From assembly GCA_910578765.1 (NCBI GenBank), contig CAJTRW010000007.1:47365-70026 (forward strand): DNA of 22,662 bases, in the 5' to 3' direction. The position numbers were made by a program, and so were the translations under genes. This stretch comes from an uncultured Christensenella sp. Its GTDB lineage: Bacteria > Bacillota > Clostridia > Christensenellales > Borkfalkiaceae. Below the pieces are notes generated by a model. It had not been told where the DNA came from, did no database searches, and saw nothing but the letters and a program-made list of their open reading frames with translations. Position 1 is the stretch's first letter. Each line of letters opens with the position of its first letter. Of this stretch, positions 1 to 7,477 are shown one piece after another.

Positions 1-545
1 CTGTTTGGATTAATTATATTATTTTTAATATATTTACAAAATTGTCTTTCCAAGTTATGTAACTCTTGTGTTAGATTACTGATTAAAAGGTAAAGCGCTC
101 TATTATATGTTAAATTAATTTTATTATTTTGACATCGAGAAAAAAAAATTACACAATAATTAAACAAATATATTTTAATAGGATCATCCAACTCTTTAAT
201 TTTATCAGTTGGCGGTGAACACATTAATATTGCACTATCCAAAGCATTTTTCCATATTCCGTTTTCAATAGATATATTTGTAGAATCAATCTTACCCAAA
301 ACCACATAACATATTGTATCTTTTATAATTTTCTCAAAATCACACCAATCGTAATCTTGATTTCCATATGCTTTGTAATATTCGAGCAAAAGTTCTTCCC
401 AAAAACCTGGTGTCTCTGATTGTAATTTTGGAATTCCAGACTTGTCCAATAATGTTATAGCACTACGAAAGAAATCTTTATAACTCGATTTCAATCCACA
501 ATGTAAATCAAAACCATTACCTAAAATAAGAAGTTGCGATGTCAT
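1..545 (-). CDS. AbiH-type abortive infection protein, truncated by window edge
   Basis: The reading frame is open from the ATG at 545 to the window edge, giving 181 residues with no stop, so only the N-terminal part is visible. The protein opens with MTSQLLILGNGFDLHCGL followed by K-S-S-Y-K-D-F. That glycine-rich NGFDLHxGLxTSYxDF pattern is the N-terminal signature of the AbiH family of phage-defence proteins, in which infected cells die or stop growing. The biochemical activity of the family is not well established. A ribosome binding site AAAGGTAG lies about 9 bases upstream. The gene is visibly more AT-rich than the genes to its right, which fits a separately acquired cargo gene. Its C-terminus and downstream neighbour cannot be seen. 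The family call is from recognition of the motif, not a search. Confidence 0.8.
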   Translation of the reverse strand, partial: MTSQLLILGNGFDLHCGLKSSYKDFFRSAITLLDKSGIPKLQSETPGFWEELLLEYYKAYGNQDYDWCDFEKIIKDTICYVVLGKIDSTNISIENGIWKNALDSAILMCSPPTDKIKELDDPIKIYLFNYCVIFFSRCQNNKINLTYNRALYLLISNLTQELHNLERQFCKYIKNNIINPN

Positions 546-779
546 TTGCTTAATCTACCTTTTTCTATTCTAACCTGTAAAAATTTCTAATTATATATAA
601 TGCAAAATTTAAAACTATAAACTAAATTTTTATATAACACAAATCCGATACGAACTTATTGCAAAAGTTTTTAACGAAATACTTATTAGAAATAATTATC
701 GGTAGCTCTCCTGCTTCCTACTATATTATAAACGGTTAAATACTAAAAAAGTATTCACGCAATGCCGCAAATGCAGGCT
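546..779. other. AT-rich intergenic region upstream of the AbiH gene
   Basis: No ORF is supportable here. On the minus strand a TATAAT hexamer near 590-597 could be the -10 element of the AbiH promoter, with only a weak -35 match. The stretch separates the AT-rich AbiH gene from the higher-GC gene at 780-1034, so a module boundary may lie here. Confidence 0.4.
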
Positions 780-1034
780 TCACTTTAACTTTTCGACGAA
801 CCAACGCCCATAGTAAGTTTCGTGATACAATTCGCGGACGTAGCCGTTAATAAGTATAGTATAACGCATTGCCGGCATACTGCCGACATGTTGCGGCGGA
901 GCTTGCCGCACGTCTGTTATTTTAGATATTTCATATTTAATACCGTTCTCCCACTCAATGGCAACGGGTTTCATATTTCCGTCCGAATCGACGTGCAGAA
1001 AAACGCCAACGTATACTTTTTCAAAGTCCGCCAT
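780..1034 (-). CDS. small conserved hypothetical protein (84 aa)
   Basis: This is an 84-residue soluble protein with no signal peptide or membrane segment. It has the pattern of a small protein common in Clostridia: an N-terminal K-V-Y-V-G-V strand, then I-E-W-E-N-G, an I-x-D-V-R motif near the middle, M-R-Y-T-I-L-I-N-G, and a C-terminal W-F-V-E. Family members I recall often lie near Y-family polymerase or other DNA-repair genes, but no such gene is in view. There is no clear Shine-Dalgarno before the ATG at 1034, so the start is chosen only because it is the first ATG and fits the family's N-terminal strand. It is probably a beta-rich small domain of unknown function. Whether it belongs to the element or to flanking DNA is unclear. 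Confidence 0.7.
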   Translation of the reverse strand: MADFEKVYVGVFLHVDSDGNMKPVAIEWENGIKYEISKITDVRQAPPQHVGSMPAMRYTILINGYVRELYHETYYGRWFVEKLK

Positions 1035-1565
1035 ATTTTAAGTATGTGCAAAATACGAGGCTTTATCTTTGCCGGTCAGGGCGTTCCTGCGCGTACCGGT
1101 TTGGCGCGGCGGCGCTCTGTACATTAGAACATGCCGGCACGGCAACTCTGTCGTAAGTAATTAAAAATCGTCCACAAAATCGATAACCATACTGTAAAGC
1201 GCACACTCCGGGCTATGCTGATAAGCAACCGCTATCAGCATTATATGCTTCGCGAGAAACGCGACCGCATTTATAAAAATGGTCAAAAATAAATGAACCA
1301 TTAAAGCGAAAAAGCACAAACAACGTTGCAACATAAAAACCGGTTCCGTAAATATTTTCGGCTGCCTGCTTCAGACATTTGACGACGTTCCGGCGGCACA
1401 ACCTCATACAAGCCCGCTTGCGGGCGCCGAGCAACGGCTCCGAAAATGCCGTTGCGTATTTCTCTTTGTATTTAATATATAATAGGAATATGCGAATGGG
1501 ATTTTGATATAGTTTTACGGATTTTTGATAACCTATAAGCTCAATTTCCAACGCTATATTTTTAT
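1035..1565. other. gene-poor region between operon end and the 84-aa gene
   Basis: No convincing gene lies here apart from the doubtful ORF at 1161-1334. On the minus strand there are two hairpins in a row around 1405-1460: GCCCGC/GCGGGC with a two-base loop, and CAACGGC/GCCGTTG with a nine-base loop. An AT-rich promoter-like stretch lies beside them near 1470-1490. The hairpins could be the start of a small structured transcript or remnants of degraded sequence. I cannot choose between these. Confidence 0.4.
1161..1334 (-). CDS. doubtful small hydrophobic ORF (57 aa)
   Basis: The 57-residue frame from the ATG at 1334 is hydrophobic in its first 35 residues (MLQRCLCFFALMVHLF, then L-T-I-F-I-N-A-V-A) and ends with the acidic V-D-D-F. 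It could be a one-helix membrane peptide. There is no good ribosome binding site and no recognisable family. A longer frame on the same strand (1213-1551) overlaps it and looks even less protein-like. I keep it only as a candidate. Confidence 0.2.
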   Translation of the reverse strand: MLQRCLCFFALMVHLFLTIFINAVAFLAKHIMLIAVAYQHSPECALYSMVIDFVDDF

Positions 1566-1597
1566 AAAGAAAAACCGCCCCGGATTGCCCGTGCGGT
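1566..1597 (-). terminator. rho-independent terminator of the replication operon
   Basis: Read on the minus strand, ACCGC and GCGGT form the base of a hairpin with an inner CGG/CCG pairing. It is followed at once by TTTTTCTTT. It lies about 65 bases after the stop codon at 1662, the right place to end the long minus-strand operon. Confidence 0.7.
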
Positions 1598-1629
1598 ACT
1601 TGAAAATTCTAAATTCAGTTAACGACTAC

Positions 1630-1652
1630 AAGCGCCGACGTCTTCGGCGCTT
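1630..1652 (+). terminator. hairpin just past the loader-like gene
   Basis: AAGCGCCGA and TCGGCGCTT form a perfect nine-base stem with a five-base loop, followed on the plus strand by TTAAATTTTC. It could stop plus-strand readthrough or act with the terminator at 1566-1597. It has no useful T-tract for minus-strand transcripts. Confidence 0.45.
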
Positions 1653-1661
1653 TAAATTTTC

Positions 1662-2825
1662 TTATTCGGTTCCCTTGGTAGTTCTTTTGCCCGTTCCGGG
1701 CGGCGAGCCTCGCCGTCGTGGCTTCCAGCAATCGCAAGCCGAGCCGTCCGCTCTGGCGCCTGTGTCCTTACACTCGGTGCAAACGACGTAATACTCGGCG
1801 TCAAGCTCTTCGGGCTTTATGCCTATGTTTTTAAGCACGTGCGCGCGCTTTTCCTCTATGCCCTTTATCTTAATGGCAAGCTCCTGCAGCGCTGCGGCGT
1901 CATTATGTAGTATAGCGTTAATGTGTTTATGCTTTATTTCCCCACACTCTGCGTTGAGCTTGCGGAAATCATTATTTTTAAGCGCTTTTTCAAGCGCCTG
2001 TGCGGCTTTCTGCGCCGCCTTGGCTTGCAATCCGCTGTAATATCTTTGCCGCGCTTCGGCGTGGTTTAAAGGCGGTGTTTGCGGAGTTTTCGGCGCTTTC
2101 TGTTCGGGTTCAGGCTTCGGGCTTTCTGCTTTCTTTTTCTTATCGAGCAAAGCCCTATACTCTTTCTCACGTTTAAACCACGTAAAACCGCGCTTTAACT
2201 GGATTCGGCTTTTCTTATAACGGTTTAAGCCGCGCCAACCGTCCGGAAAATATATAAGCCCGGCTTGCCGGAGCTTCCGTATTGAATCCGAAACAGTAGA
2301 TTCGTCTATACCCAGCGTTTCCGCCATTTCCTTGAACGTCATCTTCAGCGTTCTTTTGTTTGGTCCCGTATGCGGCAACAAGGTATAAAAAAGTGCATAC
2401 ATAAGTGCATCACAATATGTATAATTTATAAAATACGTATTGCCTTCGTCGTCTTCTGCAGGGAACGTTTGAGTTAATATTTCCGTCGGACAATACCATT
2501 TCTTTACTTCCTCGCTCTCGGCATCGGCGCTGTAAACGTATGTCGAAACGCCCTGCTTGCGTATTCTTCCGGAGTTCTCAAACCGCTTATTATTTCTGGA
2601 TGCGGTCGCAGGCGATACGTTTATAAGCTCTTTTATCTCACGTCTTGTTATGGTATTGATTTTATTACCGTTATTATCTACTTTATTTGTAACGGCAAGC
2701 AATCCGCCCTGTAAGCAGGCGGACGGAGTAAGCCCGGAAGACGACGTGCAAAAACGGCGTTCTATTCCTATAAAATATATGCCTCTATCATTTGTATTCG
2801 GTTGTACTGCTGCAGTTTCTGCCAC
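1662..2825 (-). CDS. winged-helix replication protein with DnaC-like zinc neck, no ATPase (387 aa)
   Basis: This is probably a replication initiator or helicase-loading adaptor acting with the DnaB gene directly upstream. Residues about 57-92 (T-R-R-E-I-K-E-L-I-N-V-S-P-A-T-A-S-R) and 160-213 (F-K-E-M-A-E-T-L-G-I-D-E-S-T-V) look like two winged-helix DNA-binding domains. A charged proline-rich linker spans about 228-255. Residues about 255-366 follow the pattern of the N-terminal part of DnaC/IstB-type helicase loaders: a helical stretch, then L-D-A-E-Y, then C349-x2-C352-x11-C364-x-C366 with a K-D-T-G turn. The AAA+ ATPase that normally follows is absent, and the protein ends 21 residues later in a basic tail. 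The start is GTG at 2825, eight bases after AGAGGA, which overlaps the dnaB stop. Function is inferred from motif and position. Confidence 0.65.
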   Translation of the reverse strand: MAETAAVQPNTNDRGIYFIGIERRFCTSSSGLTPSACLQGGLLAVTNKVDNNGNKINTITRREIKELINVSPATASRNNKRFENSGRIRKQGVSTYVYSADAESEEVKKWYCPTEILTQTFPAEDDEGNTYFINYTYCDALMYALFYTLLPHTGPNKRTLKMTFKEMAETLGIDESTVSDSIRKLRQAGLIYFPDGWRGLNRYKKSRIQLKRGFTWFKREKEYRALLDKKKKAESPKPEPEQKAPKTPQTPPLNHAEARQRYYSGLQAKAAQKAAQALEKALKNNDFRKLNAECGEIKHKHINAILHNDAAALQELAIKIKGIEEKRAHVLKNIGIKPEELDAEYYVVCTECKDTGARADGSACDCWKPRRRGSPPGTGKRTTKGTE

Positions 2826-2828
2826 TTC

Positions 2829-4151
2829 TTAATCCTCTTTTTCCGCGTCTACAAATTTTGTTATTTCGCCCTTAAAACGTAAGGGCAACGTTCCGCACTC
2901 GCCGTTGCGGTGTTTTGCTATACGCAGCTCCGCCGCGCTGCTTGTCATCGCATCCGCGGTGTCCACGTTCCTGTCGATAAACATTACTATGTCTGCATCC
3001 TGTTCTATCGCGCCCGACTCTCTCAAATCAGACAGCGATGATTTCTCGCCTGCTTTCAGCCTTTTAAGTTGTGAAAGCGCTATTATGGGAACCTGAAGCT
3101 CCTTTGCTATCATCTTTAAGTCCCTTGTTATGCTTGCCACTTCGAGCGTTCTGTTTTCATCAGATTTCTTACCGCTTGACATCAGCTGTATGTAATCTAT
3201 CATTACGAGGTCGAGCCGCCCGTCATTCTTCGATTTAATTCTCCGGCATTTGGAAAGTATTTCTGCCGGCGTTATCTTCGCGCTGTCGTCTATACTTATT
3301 CGGCTTTTGCTTAAACGTTCTTGCGCCGCCGCTAAATGTCTCCAGTCCGCGTCTTTCAACTTCCCGGAAAGCGCCGACGTCATACTTACATTTGCATTCG
3401 CGCATATCAGGCGTTGCTTTATTTGTTCTGTCGGCATTTCCAGCGAAAACACGGCGCACACCTTGCCGCCGTAAACCGCTGCATGTTCGACTATGTTCAT
3501 CGTAAACGACGTCTTGCCCACGCCCGGACGCGCGGCTATTATTATGAGATCGGATTTTTGCAAACCGTTTGTCAACCGGTCTAATCTGAAAAAGCCTGTC
3601 ATAACTCCGCGGAAAGCGTCTTTATTATTCTGCAGGGCGTTAAATTTGTCCAACACGTCAAAGAATCCTACATCCCTAACATCAACCAGCGACGACGTGT
3701 CCTGAGCCTTAGATAAAGCGTACAGCTTCCCCTCGGCAAACTGAATACTTTCCCTCGCGTCTTCACTATTTTTGGCATACTCTGAAATCTCGCGCGCTGC
3801 GCGGATGAGCTGTCTGTTCGTACTGTCGCGCTTGACAATATCAAAGTAATATTTATAATTTGCCGACGACGGCGTTATTTGCATTAATTCCGTTAAATAC
3901 GCTATACCGCCCACAACTTCAAGTTTGCCGTCCGCTTCGAGCTTGTCCAAAACCGTTACAAGGTCTATGGGCTTCCGGGCGTTATAAACCGCTTTAAGCG
4001 CGGTTATTATGTATTTATGACTTTCAGCATAAAAGTCATTTTCATTTAAAGCGCCTAAAACTTCGGCGGCAAGTTCGTTGTCTATCATTATGCAGCCAAG
4101 CATTGACTGCTCTGCTTCGAGGTTGTAAGGCATTGCGTTTGTACTTTCCAT
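2829..4151 (-). CDS. dnaB: replicative DNA helicase, DnaB family (440 aa)
   Basis: This is a hexameric 5'-3' replicative helicase that unwinds DNA at the fork using ATP. It is full length for the family (440 residues). The N-terminal helical domain starts with N-L-E-A-E-Q-S-M-L-G at 10-19. The RecA-type domain carries Walker A A-R-P-G-V-G-K-T-S at 207-215, S-L-E-M-P at 236-240, Walker B L-V-M-I-D-Y-I-Q-L at 315-323, the L-R-E-S-G-A-I-E-Q-D-A-D motif at 376-387, and K-H-R-N-G at 413-417. All key residues are present, so it should be active. Its own helicase in the same operon as winged-helix and loader-like proteins means the element probably directs its own theta-type or helicase-dependent replication. 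It is much closer to phage or plasmid DnaB copies than to an inovirus gene set, which normally lacks a helicase. Confidence 0.96.
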   Translation of the reverse strand: MESTNAMPYNLEAEQSMLGCIMIDNELAAEVLGALNENDFYAESHKYIITALKAVYNARKPIDLVTVLDKLEADGKLEVVGGIAYLTELMQITPSSANYKYYFDIVKRDSTNRQLIRAAREISEYAKNSEDARESIQFAEGKLYALSKAQDTSSLVDVRDVGFFDVLDKFNALQNNKDAFRGVMTGFFRLDRLTNGLQKSDLIIIAARPGVGKTSFTMNIVEHAAVYGGKVCAVFSLEMPTEQIKQRLICANANVSMTSALSGKLKDADWRHLAAAQERLSKSRISIDDSAKITPAEILSKCRRIKSKNDGRLDLVMIDYIQLMSSGKKSDENRTLEVASITRDLKMIAKELQVPIIALSQLKRLKAGEKSSLSDLRESGAIEQDADIVMFIDRNVDTADAMTSSAAELRIAKHRNGECGTLPLRFKGEITKFVDAEKED

Positions 4152-4216
4152 TTCTAAATCTCCATGTATTAATTGTGTGTCCCATCCAGTCTTTCGGACA
4201 GCTTGCGCCGATTGTT

Positions 4217-4507
4217 TTATATTTTATCGTTCGCGTTCGGCGTCGTGTTTTCTTCGGACTTAAACACTTCCCAATTAATTTTGAAGTTCTCACCGTCGTC
4301 ACCGTCGGCAATAAGTACTTCAGCTTTCACCAGTCTCTTAATTGCCCGGCGCACTTCACTCTTTTCGGAGCTTAAGGCTATCGCCGCTTCTGAGAAATTA
4401 ATCGGCGCAGGATCTTCGCCCTGCGTACGGTTAATATACTTCAAAAGCTCGTATTCAAAACCGCAAAGGCGGTTGAATAACTCTTTGACGTCAATTAACT
4501 TATGCAT
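4217..4507 (-). CDS. small winged-helix protein (96 aa)
   Basis: A compact helical protein. Residues about 38-68 (S-E-A-A-I-A-L-S-S-E-K-S-E-V-R-R-A-I) form a helix-turn-helix, followed by L-V-K-A-E-V-L-I-A-D and a strand resembling a wing. I expect DNA binding. It sits between a zinc-ribbon protein and DnaB, so it may bind the origin or regulate the operon. The ATG at 4507 lies three bases after the stop of the preceding gene, with AAGGGG as ribosome binding site. No specific family was recognised. Confidence 0.6.
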   Translation of the reverse strand: MHKLIDVKELFNRLCGFEYELLKYINRTQGEDPAPINFSEAAIALSSEKSEVRRAIKRLVKAEVLIADGDDGENFKINWEVFKSEENTTPNANDKI

Positions 4508-4510
4508 TTG

Positions 4511-4750
4511 TTACCCCTTTGATGTAAGCTGTTTAAAAGCATTATTTACGGGTTTAGCGCCCTTACATCCGGTGGATCGGTGCTTAAGCGCACACGAAGG
4601 GCAATAGCACACCTTTCCACCGCGCGCTATCGCCCAGCCGTAATCCTGTGCTTTGTCCTTGTTCGGATATTCTTTTACCGTCGGACAGTCTGCACATTTG
4701 AATCTGTAATATTTTTCTATGTAAACAACTTCTCCCTTTTCTTTTTCCAT
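4511..4750 (-). CDS. small zinc-ribbon protein (79 aa)
   Basis: Two cysteine pairs, C-A-D-C near residue 19-22 and C-Y-C-P-S-C near 48-53, would bind one zinc ion. Between them are Y-G-W-A-I-A-R. The element has a second protein with the same plan at 11327-11512 (T-G-W-G-I-A-P before C-L-C-P-K-C), so the two are probably paralogues. The role is unknown. Small zinc ribbons of this type often bind nucleic acid or partner proteins. The gene overlaps neither neighbour and is part of the minus-strand operon. Confidence 0.6.
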   Translation of the reverse strand: MEKEKGEVVYIEKYYRFKCADCPTVKEYPNKDKAQDYGWAIARGGKVCYCPSCALKHRSTGCKGAKPVNNAFKQLTSKG

Positions 4751-4765
4751 GCTTATCCCCCTATA

Positions 4766-5860
4766 TTATTTTTCCACGTTTTCAGAAGACTGCATATCTT
4801 CGTCAGACGCTTCATCTTCGAGTTCATAAAGCTCGTCCAGTTCGGCGCCGTATATTTCGTCGAACATATCGGATTCAAGCTCGTCCGCTTCATCAGGCGA
4901 TACAATGTATTCTTCATTACTTTGACTGTCGCAACTGTCCGGCACCTGAAAATCTTCCGGCACTGGTTTTTCTGTCGCTTCAGGTTGCGGCGCCGGAAGC
5001 TCCGGAACGCCGCGCTTACATTTCAATATTTCGGCAATCAGGCGTAAAACCGTTTTATCGCTTATCCGAACTTTTCGTTTTTCTATCTCACGTTTAACCT
5101 CACGTTCGCAGCAATCGGTAAGCCTTCCTATTAGTTTCCAAACTTCCATACGACGTTTTTTCCAACGTACACTTTCACCGATTAAATATCCTAATTCGTC
5201 AATCAGCTTTTCAAGCATTTCGAAATTACACTGTGCATGCGCTCCCCGTATCGCACCCAAAATGGTTTCAAGCTCGCCGCGCCTTTTTCGATGCACGCTC
5301 ATATACGCCGCTTCTTCCAATTCATCAAACACCGCTTCGAATGCGCCATATAAAAATCTTTCCTGGTTATCAATTTTTTTCCTGATTTTTGCATGTTCAA
5401 TATCACGTTCAAGCTCTGCCTGCTTTTGACAAAGTATCCATGCGTAATTCGGTTTCTTTCGTCTGAGTAAGCCGCGCCGCTCATAATCAGGCGTTGTCAT
5501 TTTCGTTTTTATTTTATGAACGTAATCTTCGCGCATACCTTCGTCCGAATAATCACTTTGCAATTTTGCGATTTCGCTACGGTAAGCTTCGAATATTACG
5601 CTGTCCATGTATGACTTCACTTCTTCGGAAGCATTTAGTGTGCCTTTTTGTTGTTCGTCAAAAATTGAATAATACGCCCTGTGCGTTTCAATAAGTTTTT
5701 CGCGCGGTATATACAGCCTCTCGCCTTCTGCAAGTTCCAACTTCGGAAGATTTGCCCGGCGTTCTCTCTGCATGGCGAGCTTTGCTGCTTCTTGTTCAGG
5801 CGTTCCTGCCGGCTCGCCGTTGTATATTGCCGCTATATTCACTTCATCATGCTGCGACAT
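4766..5860 (-). CDS. hypothetical charged helical protein (364 aa)
   Basis: I do not recognise this protein. It has no signal peptide or membrane segment. Residues about 20-270 are rich in Arg, Lys and Glu and look almost entirely helical, including long amphipathic runs with coiled-coil character near 165-250. The last 85 residues, after a proline-rich stretch (P-A-P-Q-P-E-A near 291-297), are strongly acidic, with many Asp and Glu. A basic helical body with an acidic tail fits a DNA-associated or assembly protein whose tail blocks premature binding, but that is speculation. The start codon at 5860 overlaps the end of the Zot-like gene by 14 bases, so the two are probably translated together and may act together. 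Confidence 0.6.
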   Translation of the reverse strand: MSQHDEVNIAAIYNGEPAGTPEQEAAKLAMQRERRANLPKLELAEGERLYIPREKLIETHRAYYSIFDEQQKGTLNASEEVKSYMDSVIFEAYRSEIAKLQSDYSDEGMREDYVHKIKTKMTTPDYERRGLLRRKKPNYAWILCQKQAELERDIEHAKIRKKIDNQERFLYGAFEAVFDELEEAAYMSVHRKRRGELETILGAIRGAHAQCNFEMLEKLIDELGYLIGESVRWKKRRMEVWKLIGRLTDCCEREVKREIEKRKVRISDKTVLRLIAEILKCKRGVPELPAPQPEATEKPVPEDFQVPDSCDSQSNEEYIVSPDEADELESDMFDEIYGAELDELYELEDEASDEDMQSSENVEK

Positions 5861-6710
5861 AATTTCTTACTCCTTGCTGCTGTTTGGGCGCGGCGGGTTT
5901 TTGTCTGTACCACTCAGGGCGCGACATATCATATATTGCCGCTATATGCTTAGGTAGTGTTTTAACTTCGTCTACACTCAATTGCTCCAAAGCGCTATAT
6001 GCGGCGCCTTCCTTATCTGCCGGGACAAAATCGCTTATACGGTTGCGGCTTTCATACAATTCAAATATATTTCCTTCATAGCGGTACACCGTTGCTCTGC
6101 TGTTCGAGTCCTTGCCGGCAAGATAAGCTTCATAATCCTGCAATGAATAGAATTCCCTGCAGTACCAAGTCGAACGTATCACTCTGCCGTACGCGTCTTC
6201 ATCGTTCAGCATGCCAAGAACTTCGATAAACCGGTTTGCGTTCGAGCGGATATTCAAATCAAGCGATTCGCCGCGTTGTGCATCCACAATTATTGTTAAA
6301 TAATTGTGTCTATGGGTTTCGAAATATCTGCTTACGTTGTCGGGCATGGACGAGCTTTCGCGTCCGTCCCAATACTTCCGGGCTTCGGTTATATGCAGAC
6401 AGCTATACGGGTGAACCAACTGAATTTTATCCAATGTCTCAGGCGTAGGCAAACCCAGACAGTACGGGTTCAAATGGTAAGGTTTGAAAATTTCATTATA
6501 GCCCGTTGGAATATGTACTTCATAATTGGCGTACAGTGGCGGCATTTCCGGGAAAGGCAGCTTATACTTACGTTCTGCATTGAAACCGTTTATGATCTTC
6601 GCGCTTTGGCGTTGTAAAATTTGCCCCTTGTAGATTAACTCGCGGAACATAAAAAGCGTATTAAGCGCAGTTTTTCCTGCGCCCGGTTTACCAACTATTT
6701 CTATTATCAT
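5847..6710 (-). CDS. Zot-like P-loop ATPase (287 aa)
   Basis: This belongs to the Zot/gpI group of the FtsK-HerA ATPase superfamily, known from filamentous phages where it drives virion assembly and export through the membrane. The Walker A motif is G-K-P-G-A-G-K-T-A at 7-15. The Walker B region is L-H-I-T-E-A-R-K-Y-W at 105-114, with Thr where Asp is usual but the Glu kept. The family-typical F-E-T-H-R-H is at 130-135, followed by a strand ending I-I-V-D-A-Q-R-G-E and D-L-N-I-R-S-N. Unlike classical Zot proteins it has no transmembrane helix after the ATPase domain; the C-terminus is soluble and proline- and glutamine-rich. It also sits in the replication operon, not beside the coat-like genes. 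It could be an export ATPase that works with a separate membrane partner, or a DNA-translocating pump. The name does not imply a toxin. The ATG overlaps the preceding stop as ATGA. Confidence 0.8.
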   Translation of the reverse strand: MIIEIVGKPGAGKTALNTLFMFRELIYKGQILQRQSAKIINGFNAERKYKLPFPEMPPLYANYEVHIPTGYNEIFKPYHLNPYCLGLPTPETLDKIQLVHPYSCLHITEARKYWDGRESSSMPDNVSRYFETHRHNYLTIIVDAQRGESLDLNIRSNANRFIEVLGMLNDEDAYGRVIRSTWYCREFYSLQDYEAYLAGKDSNSRATVYRYEGNIFELYESRNRISDFVPADKEGAAYSALEQLSVDEVKTLPKHIAAIYDMSRPEWYRQKPAAPKQQQGVRNYVAA

Positions 6711-7306
6711 TTGTTCTGACTATGATTTTCCGCTTTATATGAGTGCGAGACTTGCCTATCCGTCTTTTCGATTTTATAAAGTATGCCCGTCTTCTTCAAA
6801 ATGTCCGCGGCATACTCCGCTGCTTCTTTCGGTGTCTCGAACGTCTTGCCGGCACGGGGACCGTCAAAAACCGTGTACCCGCCTATTTTAGCCACTTTGC
6901 GTAGCTCTTTTCTGTTCGGCCGCTTCGGCTCTATTTTCTTTATAATTATAGGCTTCCCTTCGTCCGTACCGCGCTCGTATTTGTCCGAATGCTTAATTTG
7001 CGGCTTCTGCGTTTTCTCGGGCTTTGTTGCCTGCTTGGGCGCCTGCGCAGAAGGTGTAATTTTACGTGTTTTAGGTTTGGTATCCGCTGCCGACTTGCCG
7101 GACTTTTTGGGGGCTTTTGTCTTGCTTTTATTTCCAGATAAATCCGTCGTCTTCGATACAGCTATAATTGTTCCGTCTTTTGTTACGGTTGCTTTATAGC
7201 CTTTGGGGATACTTTGCTTTTCGCCGTTCGCGTCGGTCTTCTTTACTTTTGGTAAATCCGATTTTTTGTTCGTATTCTTTTTGTCGTTCTTTTTCTTTCC
7301 GAACAT
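6707..7306 (-). CDS. lysine-rich hypothetical protein (199 aa)
   Basis: The first 130 residues are low-complexity and very basic (it begins MFGKKKNDKKNTNKKSD, then many Lys, Pro, Thr and Ala) and are probably disordered. The last 60 residues form a small ordered domain with G-G-Y-T-V-F-D-G-P, G-K-T-F-E-T-P-K-E-A-A-E-Y and a terminal alpha-beta pattern, resembling a small nucleic-acid-binding fold. I infer DNA binding or condensation. The ribosome binding site AAAGGAGCG precedes the ATG at 7306. The stop overlaps the start of the Zot-like gene (ATGA), so the two are translationally coupled. The region just upstream contains two small RNA units on the opposite strand. Confidence 0.6.
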   Translation of the reverse strand: MFGKKKNDKKNTNKKSDLPKVKKTDANGEKQSIPKGYKATVTKDGTIIAVSKTTDLSGNKSKTKAPKKSGKSAADTKPKTRKITPSAQAPKQATKPEKTQKPQIKHSDKYERGTDEGKPIIIKKIEPKRPNRKELRKVAKIGGYTVFDGPRAGKTFETPKEAAEYAADILKKTGILYKIEKTDRQVSHSYKAENHSQNK

Positions 7307-7325
7307 ATTATTCGCTCCTTTTATG

Positions 7326-7353
7326 TTGACTTTTTATTTTTGTTTAGTATAAT
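7326..7353 (+). promoter_or_regulatory. promoter of small RNA A
   Basis: TTGACT at 7326-7331 and a perfect TATAAT at 7348-7353 are 16 bases apart on the plus strand, against the direction of the surrounding operon. The same box sequences and spacing occur at 8153-8180. Confidence 0.75.
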
Positions 7354-7360
7354 AATTATT

Positions 7361-7440
7361 GAAAAGGTTATTTGTTCGCCTTGTAGCTTGAACGGTGCGA
7401 ATAAGTGGATTAATCCGCTCGCAACCTTTTCTTATTTTTT
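7361..7440 (+). ncRNA. candidate small RNA A
   Basis: A short transcription unit with no ORF. It starts seven bases after the -10 box with GAAAAGGTT, which pairs with AACCTTTTC at 7423-7431 to form a nine-base closing stem, followed by TTATTTTTTATTT. Inside are two smaller hairpins: GTTC/GAAC near 7374-7393, and AGTGG/CCGCT around an ATTAAT loop near 7404-7419. The overall plan is a branched RNA with its own promoter and terminator. It is homologous to the unit at 8188-8258. It lies antisense to the leader of the 199-residue gene, so it may control that operon, or the folded sequence may act as a DNA element on single-stranded DNA. Confidence 0.65.
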
Positions 7441-7442
7441 AT

Positions 7443-7471
7443 TTGACTTTTTAAAAATTATTTGATATTAT
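7443..7471 (+). promoter_or_regulatory. promoter of small RNA C
   Basis: TTGACT at 7443-7448 and TATTAT at 7466-7471 are separated by exactly 17 bases on the plus strand, directly after the terminator of small RNA A. Confidence 0.7.
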
Positions 7472-7477
7472 GATTAT

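Noticed and set aside
1213..1551. 112-residue minus-strand ORF
   Set aside because: It has no ribosome binding site, crosses two GC hairpins, and shows no protein-like pattern; it is probably an accidental open frame.
4580..5047. 155-residue plus-strand ORF rich in Phe and Arg
   Set aside because: It spans the boundary between two minus-strand genes and reads as a shadow of their acidic and basic codons.
5847..6710. Zot as a toxin acting on host tight junctions
   Set aside because: Only the phage-type ATPase domain is present, without the C-terminal secreted part on which the toxin name was based.
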